Of a stretch of 64,000 bases of DNA, positions 1 through 10,302 are shown in pieces. Under the pieces are notes generated by a model. That model was not told the DNA's origin and made no database searches. It saw only the letters and a list, made by a program, of their open reading frames with translations. Source of the stretch: Zobellia uliginosa (GTDB taxonomy: Bacteria > Bacteroidota > Bacteroidia > Flavobacteriales > Flavobacteriaceae). Made by a program: the position numbers and the translations under genes. Positions within the stretch are counted from its first letter, which is position 1, and each line of letters begins with the position of its first letter. The stretch lies in assembly GCF_900156625.1 (NCBI RefSeq), contig NZ_FTOB01000011.1, positions 1 to 64,000 of the forward strand, read 5' to 3'.

Positions 1-688
1 TTTGGCTATAGATGATAGTGAATCTGAAAGCATTTAACTTTTTGGATTCAAAGATCGGCCAATTTTAACCTCTCCACAACTTTTTGTGTTGAGCCGTAAT
101 AATCTTTTCAAATGATGTAAATATCCATTTCGGATAAGCGGTAAAGCTACCATTATAAATACCAAGGAATCCACATAGGAGAAGCAATGGTACTCTAAAG
201 TCTATCGTACCAAGGTCTTGACAAAGGAGGCAAAGTACATCAACGGTATTTTATATAACATAAAAATGGAACCCAAAAGTCTCATAAAGAGCTTCCGGAC
301 GAAGGGAGGGTGATTATGGTATTAGCAGTTAAGGAACGTTATCTCGGAAAGGATAAAGCGGTATCGACTACCCGCAAATATGCCGAGGTCATGTTTAGTA
401 GTGTTTATGGTAATTGTATTTAATATTATAATGTACTTTGGGCTGATTTATGAAAATCCAATTGTTTCTATCTTAAACTTATGGTATGTCCGATTTCGCA
501 TTAGTAAGAATGATCGAGAATGACAGGTTCAAATTGTTTTACGGAACCTATAATTTCTATCTTTAATTGTTCTTACATTGGGCTTAAAGCGTAAATTGAC
601 CACAATATCGTATGGATGATTTCCTAGGTCTTAAATCTAGGAAGTCTTATGTTTTTCGTTATAAATTGAAAATGTTGTTGGTAAATTA
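1..688. other. Gene-free left edge with a degenerate coding-like stretch
   Basis: No intact gene is visible in the first 688 bases. Between about 283 and 423 the plus strand reads as a short open stretch containing KELPDEGRVIMVLAVKERYL and stops at a TAA. The DNA just upstream also reads like protein but is broken by stop codons, so this may be a decayed gene or mobile-element remnant of unknown family. The final 100 bases must hold the promoter of the HTCS gene, but no good TAnnTTTG box was found. Confidence 0.3.
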
Positions 689-3600
689 ATGGTCAGGTCT
701 ATTCTAAAAATAAAGTTCTCAAATACAATCAAAACGGGTTTAATCGCATTTCTGTTGCTTTTTATTTCTGTTGGAAATAGTCAGGTCCCTATGTACAAAG
801 TAGGAACGTTGAATGATCAAAACAGTATTAATGATAATGTGGTATCATCTATATGTAAAGACAGTTTAGGTTTTATATGGATAGGTAAGATGGATGGGCT
901 GTTTAGATATTCAGGTTACGATGCTGAAGTTTATTCTTCGTCGTCTAATGATAAAAAACGGTTAAGCAATCCGTGGGTGACTGATATTATAGGGTATCGA
1001 GATGAATTGGCTATAGGCACTAAACGAGGGCTCAATTTTTTTAATCCCAAGACAGGCATATTTCGACGACTGTTCCCTTCAGGAACAAATAGTGAGTTAA
1101 GCAATGAAATTACATCCCTTCTAGAATTACCGAGAGGAAGATTGCTGGTGGGTACGGCAAACGGTCTAATACTAGTAGCATCTGATACTACTTCTGTTTT
1201 GAAAGAGATTCCCTTGTTCGTTGATGGAGTGAGAAACAAAGCAGTTAGGGTAAGGGATATGGTTCAATCTCCACATGGGGTTTTTATCAATACTGAACTT
1301 GGAGTTTTTCAGCTTTCAGAAGACAGCAACAGAGCACATAAATTAGCTTTTATTTCAGGGGGGCAAGAGTTGAATGATATTCGTTCAATATATGCGACAA
1401 AGGACCGCCGTTTACTCATTTCCGCTAAACAAGGTTTTTTCTACTTTGATATAGGCTCGTATCGCTTAACTATGGATAAGGACATTCGGGTAAGTCCGAT
1501 TGGGGAACTTTATAGCAATTGGCCGCCAACGAAGAGGGTAAACGTTGTTCTGGAGGACTCCAACGGTACAATTTGGTTGGGAACTGAAGGTAATGGTGTG
1601 TTTTCTTATTACAAACAAACTGCTCAGTGGAAAAATTATCGGTTCGAGATAGATAAAAAAAATGTTCTAAAAAATGATTTCATAAGAGCGCTTTATGAAG
1701 ATGAATCGGGGATGATATTGATAGGAAGCGATGCAGGTGTAAATACATTAATTGCAGAAGGAGGTATATTTCAATCAATAGAGAACCTTACCTGTAAAAA
1801 TATAAAAGAAGACGTGTCTAATGTGCACTCAATTCTTACGGATAGGAATGGTAGGCTTTGGATAGGTACTAGAGGCAACGGACTTTTTGTTAAAGATGAT
1901 GTGATTTGTATAAACGTGCATCCGGATGAGAACGGGAGACTAGGTCAAATACGCTCTATTATAGAGGATGAGTATAACCGTATATGGGTGGGCACGCAGG
2001 AAGGAGTGTACATAATTGACAGTAGGAAGGTCAAAACTGAAAATATCGAAACTTATCTTAAAAATGTACAGCCTGCATTGCTCCCCGAAACAGAGATATA
2101 TCATATTTTGGAAGATAGGGTTGGTAACAAATGGATTAGTACTTTAAGTGGACTTTATATATATACTGCCGAAAAAAATCTTAGGAAGATTACCAATACG
2201 AATATAGAGACCATTTTAGATAAAAAGGTGGTGTACTCAATGTTCTTGGATAGTAAAGAAAGAATATGGATGGGAACTTTAAACGGGACAATAGCTTTTT
2301 TGGACTTAAACGATTATGACAATCCGTACTTGTTTTCTGAATATATTGGAAAATCACTCAATTTTCAGAGGATTGCAGTTGCTCCAACTTACAAAGATTA
2401 CTTTGAAAATTATGGAGTTTATTCCCTTACCGAAATTGTCGACGGTACTATTTTGGCCGGCACTAATTTTGGAGTGTGCAAAATCGATATTGAAAATAAG
2501 CAAATAGCCCCCCTTTTCTCTGTTGATGAAGTAAGTACTTCTTCTAATCTGGGCAACAGTTATGTATACGGACTTCTTTACAATAAAAACCAAAATCAAT
2601 TGTGGGCTAGTTCGAACAATGGCTTGTTTTCTTATGATTTCAATAGTAGGGAAATTGAAAATTTTGGCATAAAAGATGGCCTACAGTCCCTAGAGTTCAA
2701 TGGTAATGCTGTTCATAAAGATAGTCAGGGAAAACTTTATTTTGGAGGGGCAAACGGTTTAAACATTTATGATGCTTCCTTAAGGTTCGAAAAAAGTAGT
2801 TTTAAACCCAATATCGCTTTGACAAAGATTTTTGTGAATGGAAAATTATTGGAGAACGACTTAAAAAGTAGGGCTTTGAATAATGAAGTGGCATACACTC
2901 GATCACTGACCTTGTCCTCAAAACAGAATACCGTGGGGTTTGAGTTTACCTCATTACATCTGCCGCATCCTTTAAGTAACTACTTCAAATGTAAATTGAT
3001 AGGGGTCGACCATGATTGGATCGAACTTAAAAACAAACGCTCGATCAATTACGCTAATTTGCCTAAAGGTAAATATAGCTTTCAGCTCATGGCTACGAAC
3101 AATGACGGAGTGTGGAATGAAACCCCGCTTACAATACACCTTGAAATACTACCTGCATGGTATAATACTTGGTATATGATGTTATTATGGGTTTTATTAT
3201 CCCTAACGATTATAACATTGTTCGTTCGTGTTTTAATAAAGAATCACAATAAGAACAATGCCTTAAAGATTAAAGAGATAGAACAGGAAAACCTTCAAAA
3301 TTTGTACGAGTCAAAACTGGTGTTTTTTACCAATCTCTCACACGAGATTAGAACGCCTTTGTCATTGATAGTAGATCCCATAAAAACGTTAATGTCGCAC
3401 AGCGAAATCTATGGTAGAAAACCAGAGCTTTTTAATGTGTTGAACAACAACGTAGATCGCTTACGAAGGTTGATCGACCAGATTATGGATTTTAGAAAGT
3501 ATGAATACGGAAAATTGGAGTTAAACGTCGTGCATGCGGATATGGTCCAGACCATACGGTCGATTACTGCATCCTTTGATTTTCATTCGGTTCAGCAAAA

Positions 3601-4909
3601 AATAAAATTTAAAGTTAAGTTACCTGAACACGAGATGTTAATGTATTTTGACGAAGATAAAATAGAAAAGATAGTTTACAATATTTTGTCCAATGCTTTT
3701 AAGGCAACTCCCGCAGAGGGGACGGTGAGAATTTCTTTAAGAAACTTTGATCCTCAAAAAACAAAAAAGTTAAGTAAGTACAAGGTTATATGTGGTAATG
3801 ATAAATTACATGAATTTCAAAACCATATATACATCAAAGTAGTAGACAAGGGCACTGGAATAAGGGAAAGTAATCTAGAAGAAATTTTCACTCGGTTCTA
3901 CCAAGATAAAACCATAAATTCGGGTACAGGAATAGGGCTTTATATGGTAAAGCAGTTGACCGAATTGCATTCAGGTACCATTTTAATAAAAAGCAAGCGT
4001 CATAAAGGAACTTCATTTATTATCGTTTTACCTCGAAATGAAGATATTTATAGCACCTCCATAGTTGATGATCAACCTTTGGTTAGTCAAGGGGAAAAGG
4101 CAGAAAGACCAAGCACTTTAATTCTTCGGGGCACGGATAATAATATTTTTAAAGCCAAAACGCATAGTGTTGCAATTGTAGAGGACAACGACGAATTGCG
4201 CATGTATCTAAAAGATATTTTGGAAGGCCATTACCATGTATTTACGGCTACCAATGGGGTTGAAGGGCTAGAATTGATTAAAGATGAAATACCGGACTTG
4301 GTTTTGAGCGATGTCGTTATGCCGGAAATGGATGGCCTGGAACTTTGTAGGCAGGTAAAGAATAACTTTGATACCAGCCACATCCCGATAATATTGCTCA
4401 CTGCCAAAACTTTTGATTCTCAAAAATTGAGCGGCTTACAATCGGGGGCGGACGTATATCTTACCAAGCCATTCAATCGAGAAATAGTATTGGCCAATAT
4501 TGCCAATCTTATTACAAGTAGGGAAAAGCTTAGGTTGATTTTTCAAAATGAAAAGATACTGGAACCATCAAAAATCACGGTTAGTTCAGTAGATGAAACC
4601 CTTATGCTGAAATTAAAGAAATATATTGAAGAGCACGTTCAAGACCAAAACCTTACCTTAGAACGCATGGCAACTGAAATAGGTGTGAGTAGGGCCCAGC
4701 TTTTTAGAAAAATGAAGGCACTGACGGGACTGACCCCTAATAACTTTATAAAATCGGTGCGCTTAAAATTTGCCGTAAAGTTGTTAGAAGAGAATAAGCT
4801 GCAGATTTCGGAAGTGGCATTCCTCTGTGGATTTAAAGAACCTAGTTATTTTTCCAGATGTTTTAGGGAAACTTATGGGTGTACTCCCAAAGAATATATG
4901 AAGTCCTAA
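689..4909 (+). CDS. Hybrid two-component system sensor/regulator (HTCS) of PUL 1
   Basis: One-protein two-component regulator that senses an oligosaccharide in the periplasm and activates PUL transcription. In order: signal peptide (about 1-31); periplasmic beta-propeller sensor of repeated Reg_prop motifs (for example FIWIGKMDGLFRY, TIWLGTEGNGVF, RLWIGTRGNGLF); Y_Y_Y domain (about 755-820); transmembrane helix (about 829-851); histidine kinase with phospho-acceptor H885 in NLSHEIRTPL; HATPase domain; receiver domain with phospho-acceptor D1208 in LSDVVMPEMDG; C-terminal AraC-type helix-turn-helix (about 1300-1405). The 1406 residues are normal for the family. It lies 390 bases upstream of a SusC/SusD pair in the same direction, so it probably controls PUL 1. 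The ligand cannot be read from sequence. Confidence 0.95.
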   Translation: MVRSILKIKFSNTIKTGLIAFLLLFISVGNSQVPMYKVGTLNDQNSINDNVVSSICKDSLGFIWIGKMDGLFRYSGYDAEVYSSSSNDKKRLSNPWVTDIIGYRDELAIGTKRGLNFFNPKTGIFRRLFPSGTNSELSNEITSLLELPRGRLLVGTANGLILVASDTTSVLKEIPLFVDGVRNKAVRVRDMVQSPHGVFINTELGVFQLSEDSNRAHKLAFISGGQELNDIRSIYATKDRRLLISAKQGFFYFDIGSYRLTMDKDIRVSPIGELYSNWPPTKRVNVVLEDSNGTIWLGTEGNGVFSYYKQTAQWKNYRFEIDKKNVLKNDFIRALYEDESGMILIGSDAGVNTLIAEGGIFQSIENLTCKNIKEDVSNVHSILTDRNGRLWIGTRGNGLFVKDDVICINVHPDENGRLGQIRSIIEDEYNRIWVGTQEGVYIIDSRKVKTENIETYLKNVQPALLPETEIYHILEDRVGNKWISTLSGLYIYTAEKNLRKITNTNIETILDKKVVYSMFLDSKERIWMGTLNGTIAFLDLNDYDNPYLFSEYIGKSLNFQRIAVAPTYKDYFENYGVYSLTEIVDGTILAGTNFGVCKIDIENKQIAPLFSVDEVSTSSNLGNSYVYGLLYNKNQNQLWASSNNGLFSYDFNSREIENFGIKDGLQSLEFNGNAVHKDSQGKLYFGGANGLNIYDASLRFEKSSFKPNIALTKIFVNGKLLENDLKSRALNNEVAYTRSLTLSSKQNTVGFEFTSLHLPHPLSNYFKCKLIGVDHDWIELKNKRSINYANLPKGKYSFQLMATNNDGVWNETPLTIHLEILPAWYNTWYMMLLWVLLSLTIITLFVRVLIKNHNKNNALKIKEIEQENLQNLYESKLVFFTNLSHEIRTPLSLIVDPIKTLMSHSEIYGRKPELFNVLNNNVDRLRRLIDQIMDFRKYEYGKLELNVVHADMVQTIRSITASFDFHSVQQKIKFKVKLPEHEMLMYFDEDKIEKIVYNILSNAFKATPAEGTVRISLRNFDPQKTKKLSKYKVICGNDKLHEFQNHIYIKVVDKGTGIRESNLEEIFTRFYQDKTINSGTGIGLYMVKQLTELHSGTILIKSKRHKGTSFIIVLPRNEDIYSTSIVDDQPLVSQGEKAERPSTLILRGTDNNIFKAKTHSVAIVEDNDELRMYLKDILEGHYHVFTATNGVEGLELIKDEIPDLVLSDVVMPEMDGLELCRQVKNNFDTSHIPIILLTAKTFDSQKLSGLQSGADVYLTKPFNREIVLANIANLITSREKLRLIFQNEKILEPSKITVSSVDETLMLKLKKYIEEHVQDQNLTLERMATEIGVSRAQLFRKMKALTGLTPNNFIKSVRLKFAVKLLEENKLQISEVAFLCGFKEPSYFSRCFRETYGCTPKEYMKS

Positions 4910-5299
4910 TCAAGCTCGGCATTGTTTTTTATACGTTTAAAACACTATTTTGGCCAAATTTAAGTGCGAATTTTGTGTTATGGGGTATGCCTCATCTCTT
5001 GGTCAGGTCTACATCTTTCCTTTTTAAATAATTTTCTCTTCCTAGAATGGGCATCAAAGCTACAATTACGCATTGAGCTATTACTTTTTTTGTAAGGTTT
5101 TAATAGCAATTTTACCCAAATAGCTTCATAATCGTTGATTTGATACGATTTTATTAGTAATTGATACTTGTTTATCACTGCCCAATGCCTCTTCAAGTTA
5201 ATTTCAAACCATCTAAAAACCCAAAAAATAATTTGCGAATGGATACTAATTAGTAAAGGAAGAAAACAAAGACTAACAGATAACTAAATAACGCCAAGT
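4910..5299. other. Intergenic region upstream of susC, probable HTCS target
   Basis: About 390 bases without a credible gene separate the HTCS from the SusC gene. The region is AT-rich and should hold the HTCS-controlled promoter of PUL 1. I looked for a perfect TAnnTTTG -7 box and found none, which is usual for activator-dependent promoters. The 72-codon minus-strand reading frame here has no recognisable features. Confidence 0.35.
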
Positions 5300-8200
5300 A
5301 TGAAAAACAAACAGAATAAGAAACAACTTTTGCTGGCCCTGATATTTTGTCAGCTCATTTTCGCACAATATATATTTGCACAAGACCAAACTTCCGGTAA
5401 AATAGAGGTTACCGGTGTGGTAACCGACGAGTTTGATATGCCCATGCCCTATGTGAACGTGTATGTTAAAAATACACGATCGGGTACATTAACGGATTTT
5501 GACGGAAATTATAGTATACAGGTTACACCGGGCCAAATTCTGGTGTTTTCTTATGTAGGTTACAGTAATCTTGAACAAACGATTTCCGAGAACACCGAAC
5601 TTTCCGTCTCATTGGTGCCCGATACCAGTGAGTTATCGGAAGTAGTGGTAACCGCACTTGGTATAAAAAAGGAAAAAAAGGCCATAGGTTACGCGGTAGA
5701 CGCTATATCGGCAGATGAGATCAACTCAACGGGAGAACCTAATGTATTATTGAATTTATCGGCCAAAGCCCCCGGAGTTCAAGTGTCTGGTTCGGCCAAT
5801 GGTGTAGATGGGTCTCCTAGAGTATTGATTAGGGGGGTAACTTCCCTGTCATCCGATAATCAGCCTTTATACGTTCTTGATGGTCTGCCCTTGCTTAGCA
5901 ATAGGTCGCTTTCCGAAAGTTTGTTCACATCATCTTCGGGACAATCTGATTTAGGTAATCCATTATCCGATATCAACCCCAATGATATTGAAAATATCAG
6001 TATTCTTAAGGGAGCGAGTGCTACAGCTTTATATGGGGCCAGAGGTGCAAACGGGGTTATTATGATCACCACTAAAAAGGGGAAATCCGGACAGAAAGGT
6101 TGGGGGGTAAACCTTAGTACTTCCACAACGTTTCAATCGGCTTTGATTCTACCTGAACCTCAATTAAATTATGGTCAAGGTAATAATGGTGAGTTTTCAT
6201 ATGTAGATGGGAACGGTGCAGGTACCAATGAATCCGATACAAGATTATGGGGTCCCCGATATAATGGCCAGCCTATATCTCAGTGGGATCCAGAAACAGG
6301 GGGGGCGATAGTAAAACCGTGGTTACCCTATGGGTCTAAAAACTTGGACAATTTTTTTGAAACAGGTCACACATATCAACAAAATATATCGCTGACCCAT
6401 GTTACCGAGACTTCTAACGCGCGTCTTTCCCTTGGGCATCAAGATATAAAAGGAATTACCCCTAACACCGGTTTGGAGCGTATCACTGGAAGTTTTAATT
6501 CAACTTTTAGGTTAGGTGAAAAATTAAGTTTGAACTTTGTAGCCACAGGCTCTACAATGGATAGTGATAACAGAACTAGTTATGGTTTTGGTAACGGTGG
6601 TATGTGGCAAGCGCTTTTTATTCCAACGAACATAGATATTAGGGACTTAAGGGATTATAAGGATGAATTCGGCAATAAAAAGAGCTTTTACCAAAACGGA
6701 CCGAACCCTTATTGGGACCTGTATGAGAATGTTAACCCTGTTACCCGAACACGCTTCAGTTTTAATGTAGGACTTGATTATGCACTTACCGATTGGATGT
6801 CCTTACAGGCAAACGTGTTTCAAGATACCAATACCACCGAATATGAGAGAATTGTAGCGAAACACTTATATAATACAGGGAGTTATCAAGAAGGTCTTGA
6901 TTTAAACAAGGAAATTAACGCAGATGTACGATTGAATATCAATCAGGATATTTATAAAGATTTAAACGTGAATTTCATGATGGGCGCTGCAAACAGAAAT
7001 GAAAAGACCAACAGCAAATTTGCCAGTACCGATGGAGGACTTTTAGTTTCAGGGGTTTATAACCTGGGTAACTCGGCTAAACCGGCGACCGTAAATAATA
7101 GAAAAACGGAGAAAGAGGTCAGCAGTGTATTCAGTTCGGTAGAGTTTAATTTTAAAGATTACTGGTATGCGACTTTTACGGGAAGAAATGATTGGTCTTC
7201 TACGCTGCCAAAGGACAACTGGTCTTTCTTTTATCCATCCGCTTCAACGAGTTTTATTTTTACGGATGCCTTAAATATCAAGAGTAAATTGTTGACCTAC
7301 GGTAAACTACGGGGTAGTTGGGCCAAAGTAGGTAATGATACCCAACCTTATGCCTTAGACCGCTTTATTACGAGAAGCTCCACTGCTTTTAACGGGCAGC
7401 CTGTTGCAGGAATAGATAATGTTATTCCGGCAACAACATTGGTGCCTGAGGAATCAACTTCGTTTGAAGTCGGTGGGGAACTTTACCTATTTGATTCAAA
7501 GGTGAAACTGGATGTAGCCTACTATAAAAACGAATCGAGCAATCAATTGATTCAGGTGGAGAATGCATGGGAAAGAGGTGCCCGTTTCGCCTTTATCAAT
7601 GCGGGAACAATTACCAATAAAGGATTTGAGGTAAAGCTTGATGTCACTCCGTTAGAAACCAAGAATTTTCGTTGGGACATAAATATGAACTGGTCTCGAA
7701 ATAGAGGAACCGTATCGGGTTTTCCTGAAGATCTCGTAGACTTCAAGCATATTGCAGCTTGGTTCGGACCGGAAATTAGGGCCACCAATGGAGAGCCTTA
7801 TGGCCATATTGTAGGCTTTGAATATTTTAGGGATACCCAAGATGCCTTGGCCAACGTTCCCAATATGGCAGATGACTTTAATAATTTTGGGTATACGGCT
7901 GAAGACAATATCTATGGAACGGGACAAATACTTACCAAAGATGGCTTTCCTATGCATAACCAATGGAGAGGAACGAGAGACTTGGGAGTTTCCGCTCCAT
8001 TAGATTGGACCGCGGGAATCAGCAATAGTTTTAGGTATAAAGACTTTAGTCTCAATTTTCTTTTCGACCTTCGATATGGGGGTAAAATAATATCGACCAC
8101 ATATCAATATATGTCGCTCAACGGCCTTAACCCCGAAAGTGCTGGGAATAATATAAACGGGGTGGCCGTAAGGGAAAGTACAGAGAATGGCGGCGGTTTT

Positions 8201-8557
8201 ATTTTTGAAGGCATCGATGTGGAAACCGGACAACCGAACACGACAGCTATAAGCACCCAAGATTTGTACGCCAATTTCAACTATCCGACTTCCGCACTGA
8301 TGAGGGACGCTACAAATATTAAACTTAAAGAACTTTCGATAGGATATAGATTAGATAGAAAGGTTACCAAAAAATTAGGGTTGTCCGATGTGAACATATC
8401 CTTAGTGGGTAGAAACCTCTGGTTGATAAAGAACAACCTAGATGGTATCGATACCGAGACGGCAAATATGGGGAGTTTGAACAATGGATCTGGATTTGAA
8501 ACCGGATCGCTTCCCAATACCAAAAGTTTTGGAATGAATTTCTCCGTTAGTTTCTAA
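5300..8557 (+). CDS. SusC/RagA-family TonB-dependent outer-membrane oligosaccharide transporter (PUL 1)
   Basis: Imports oligosaccharides across the outer membrane with energy from TonB, paired with the SusD lipoprotein that follows. The 1085-residue protein has a signal peptide (cleavage near residue 27, ...IFAQ|DQ), a carboxypeptidase-D regulatory-like domain (about 35-115, with TLTDFDGNYSI and SYVGYSN), then the TonB-box-like stretch SEVVVTALGIKKEKKAIGYA, a plug domain (LIRGVTSLSSDNQPLYVLDG and GASATALYGARGANGVIMIT), and a 22-strand-type barrel ending in aromatic ...FGMNFSVSF, as expected for Bam-dependent insertion. It lies 20 bases upstream of susD. Substrate is inferred only from the neighbouring GH89, GH20 and sulfatase genes. 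Confidence 0.95.
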   Translation: MKNKQNKKQLLLALIFCQLIFAQYIFAQDQTSGKIEVTGVVTDEFDMPMPYVNVYVKNTRSGTLTDFDGNYSIQVTPGQILVFSYVGYSNLEQTISENTELSVSLVPDTSELSEVVVTALGIKKEKKAIGYAVDAISADEINSTGEPNVLLNLSAKAPGVQVSGSANGVDGSPRVLIRGVTSLSSDNQPLYVLDGLPLLSNRSLSESLFTSSSGQSDLGNPLSDINPNDIENISILKGASATALYGARGANGVIMITTKKGKSGQKGWGVNLSTSTTFQSALILPEPQLNYGQGNNGEFSYVDGNGAGTNESDTRLWGPRYNGQPISQWDPETGGAIVKPWLPYGSKNLDNFFETGHTYQQNISLTHVTETSNARLSLGHQDIKGITPNTGLERITGSFNSTFRLGEKLSLNFVATGSTMDSDNRTSYGFGNGGMWQALFIPTNIDIRDLRDYKDEFGNKKSFYQNGPNPYWDLYENVNPVTRTRFSFNVGLDYALTDWMSLQANVFQDTNTTEYERIVAKHLYNTGSYQEGLDLNKEINADVRLNINQDIYKDLNVNFMMGAANRNEKTNSKFASTDGGLLVSGVYNLGNSAKPATVNNRKTEKEVSSVFSSVEFNFKDYWYATFTGRNDWSSTLPKDNWSFFYPSASTSFIFTDALNIKSKLLTYGKLRGSWAKVGNDTQPYALDRFITRSSTAFNGQPVAGIDNVIPATTLVPEESTSFEVGGELYLFDSKVKLDVAYYKNESSNQLIQVENAWERGARFAFINAGTITNKGFEVKLDVTPLETKNFRWDINMNWSRNRGTVSGFPEDLVDFKHIAAWFGPEIRATNGEPYGHIVGFEYFRDTQDALANVPNMADDFNNFGYTAEDNIYGTGQILTKDGFPMHNQWRGTRDLGVSAPLDWTAGISNSFRYKDFSLNFLFDLRYGGKIISTTYQYMSLNGLNPESAGNNINGVAVRESTENGGGFIFEGIDVETGQPNTTAISTQDLYANFNYPTSALMRDATNIKLKELSIGYRLDRKVTKKLGLSDVNISLVGRNLWLIKNNLDGIDTETANMGSLNNGSGFETGSLPNTKSFGMNFSVSF

Positions 8558-8577
8558 TCGAATAAAAATATATCAAT

Positions 8578-10149
8578 ATGAAATATTCAAATTATATAGT
8601 GGCCATTAGTTTTCTGATTTTCTCGCTACAGGCCTGCACCGACGATTTCGAGGAAATAAACACAAACCCTAATGCCCAAGTTGTAGGTAGCAATGAGAGT
8701 TTATTGTTAGGTGCGGAAATAAGGGCTGCACGAGAATTGTTGGACAATGTCAACAGCTACAATAAGGGAACTGCAAAATGGGTGCAGTATTATACAAATA
8801 CTACGGCCCCTACTGATTTTGTAGCCTCTAATCCGCGCGAAGACTTCAATGATTTTTGGGTGTATCAAAATTTGGTAACCCAGACAATCCCCTTGATAGA
8901 AAGAATTTTGGACAATACGGAGGAAACCCCCCAACCGAATTACCAAGCGGTAGCCCTAGTATTGAAGGGGTGGATTTATAGTAATATGGCCGAGCTTTGG
9001 GGCCCCATTCCATTTTCAGACGCTCAATTTGGGGAAGTCTCGGAAGAAGAACAGTACAATAAACCAAAGTTCGATTCGCAAGAAGAAATTCTCAAATCAG
9101 TTCTTGATTTGTTAGAAGAGGCCAATGACTCTTTTGACCTATCCGGAGAGCCCAACGTAGCATTGAATGGAGAAAGTGATGCTTATGCCGGCGGAGACTT
9201 GTTGAAGTGGAAAAAATTCGCCAATTCCTTACAAGTGCGTATTTTAATGCGGATTTCTGATGCAGATGCCGAGTTTGCTAAGTCTAGACTAGAGTCTATT
9301 TTCGCGAACCCTAGTAAATATCCGTTATTAGAAAGTAATGGGGATAATTTTGGTATGACCTGGGAGGCCACCATCGGTTCTTATTCGGACCCTTTTGCCC
9401 AATATGTAGAGAGCAATACCAATTCTCCTATCGCTATTACCGGTTTTGTAAATACCCTTGGGGAGCTGAAAGATCCCAGAATGAAGGTCCTTTTGGATCC
9501 AGCTCCAGGTTATACGGATGAAGATACGTACACCGGGGTTCCACCGGCTTTTGATGAAGAGAATCCAAATGGGTACACCAGGGTGGCCTTGGATTCGGTA
9601 AGTCAATTATCCGATATGTATACCTCCCCTCAAAAACGATTTATGATGACCTATTCGGAGTTGATGTTTATAAAGGCGGAAGCGGAGAGCAAAGGCATTG
9701 AAACTGGAATTTCGGTGGATCAGGCATACCAAGATGGCATTAAGGCCAATATGGAGCAATTAGCTGTAGACCAGACGGCAATTGACGCTTATTTGACCTC
9801 TCCAGGAGTGACCTTTGATTCGTCGAATGCATTGGAGCAGATTATTACGCAACGTTATATAGCGCAGTTCGGTCAAAGTATAAATACCTTTTCAATGATA
9901 CGAAGAACGGGATTGCCGACTTTGGACTTTTTCGATATAGGAATAAACAAAGAAAAGGGTTATCCGGTACGAGTTGGATATCCACGTGAGACTATGCAGA
10001 ATTTCAACAATGCCAATTTTGAAGCCGCCATTCAAGGGGTGAATATAGTCGATAACGTATTTGGAGACCCACTTTGGTTTGCTCGGAATGCCCCGGCCGT
10101 AAAAATGGTGCCGACCATTCAAGAAGGGCCTGTTCTGTTCAGTTATTAG
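8578..10149 (+). CDS. SusD-like surface glycan-binding lipoprotein (SusD_2 type, PUL 1)
   Basis: Surface lipoprotein that forms the lid of the SusC transporter and binds glycan. Signal peptide with lipobox ending at C20 (SLQAC), followed by acidic TDDFEEINTNPN, typical of the SusD_2 (RagB/SusD superfamily) subgroup and of surface-directed flavobacterial lipoproteins. Helical TPR-like regions with motifs LVLKGWIYSNMAELWGPIPF and LMFIKAEAESKG are family hallmarks; 523 residues is the usual length. It is co-transcribed with the upstream SusC gene (20-base gap) and followed at once by a strong hairpin, so the pair may be expressed above the downstream enzymes. Confidence 0.93.
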   Translation: MKYSNYIVAISFLIFSLQACTDDFEEINTNPNAQVVGSNESLLLGAEIRAARELLDNVNSYNKGTAKWVQYYTNTTAPTDFVASNPREDFNDFWVYQNLVTQTIPLIERILDNTEETPQPNYQAVALVLKGWIYSNMAELWGPIPFSDAQFGEVSEEEQYNKPKFDSQEEILKSVLDLLEEANDSFDLSGEPNVALNGESDAYAGGDLLKWKKFANSLQVRILMRISDADAEFAKSRLESIFANPSKYPLLESNGDNFGMTWEATIGSYSDPFAQYVESNTNSPIAITGFVNTLGELKDPRMKVLLDPAPGYTDEDTYTGVPPAFDEENPNGYTRVALDSVSQLSDMYTSPQKRFMMTYSELMFIKAEAESKGIETGISVDQAYQDGIKANMEQLAVDQTAIDAYLTSPGVTFDSSNALEQIITQRYIAQFGQSINTFSMIRRTGLPTLDFFDIGINKEKGYPVRVGYPRETMQNFNNANFEAAIQGVNIVDNVFGDPLWFARNAPAVKMVPTIQEGPVLFSY

Positions 10150-10165
10150 TTTTTTGAGTTAGTTA

Positions 10166-10227
10166 AAAAGGCTTGTTGTAAAGGCTTTCCCCTAAAGTAA
10201 TCACTTTGCCTTGACAATAAGCCTTTT
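10166..10227 (+). terminator. Strong stem-loop after susD (terminator or attenuating hairpin)
   Basis: Positions 10166-10185 and 10208-10227 form a 20-base inverted repeat with 18 complementary positions; the loop holds a smaller AAAGT/ACTTT stem. The right arm ends in TTTT. It begins 16 bases after the susD stop and is the classic intercistronic hairpin that reduces read-through from the abundant susCD message into enzyme genes. Confidence 0.75.
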
Positions 10228-10252
10228 ATAGTTGTACGATCTATAAGGGCGC

Positions 10253-10282
10253 CCCAAAAGTTGGCCTAATATGACTTTTGGG
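10253..10282 (+). promoter_or_regulatory. Second stem-loop in the leader of the GH89 gene
   Basis: Positions 10253-10261 (CCCAAAAGT) and 10274-10282 (ACTTTTGGG) form a perfect 9-bp stem with a 12-base loop, 20 bases before the GH89 start codon. No T-run follows, so an mRNA-stability or translation-control element, or a dyad operator, is more likely than a terminator. Confidence 0.5.
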
Positions 10283-10302
10283 ACTTAATCAAAATTTAAT
10301 TC

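Noticed and set aside
931-1239. Minus-strand reading frame of 102 codons inside the first HTCS
   Set aside because: It lies antisense within a well-supported HTCS gene, has no recognisable domain, and typical composition for a shadow frame.
4978-5196. 72-codon minus-strand frame upstream of susC
   Set aside because: Basic, low-complexity sequence with no signal or domain; it lies where the susC regulatory region should be.
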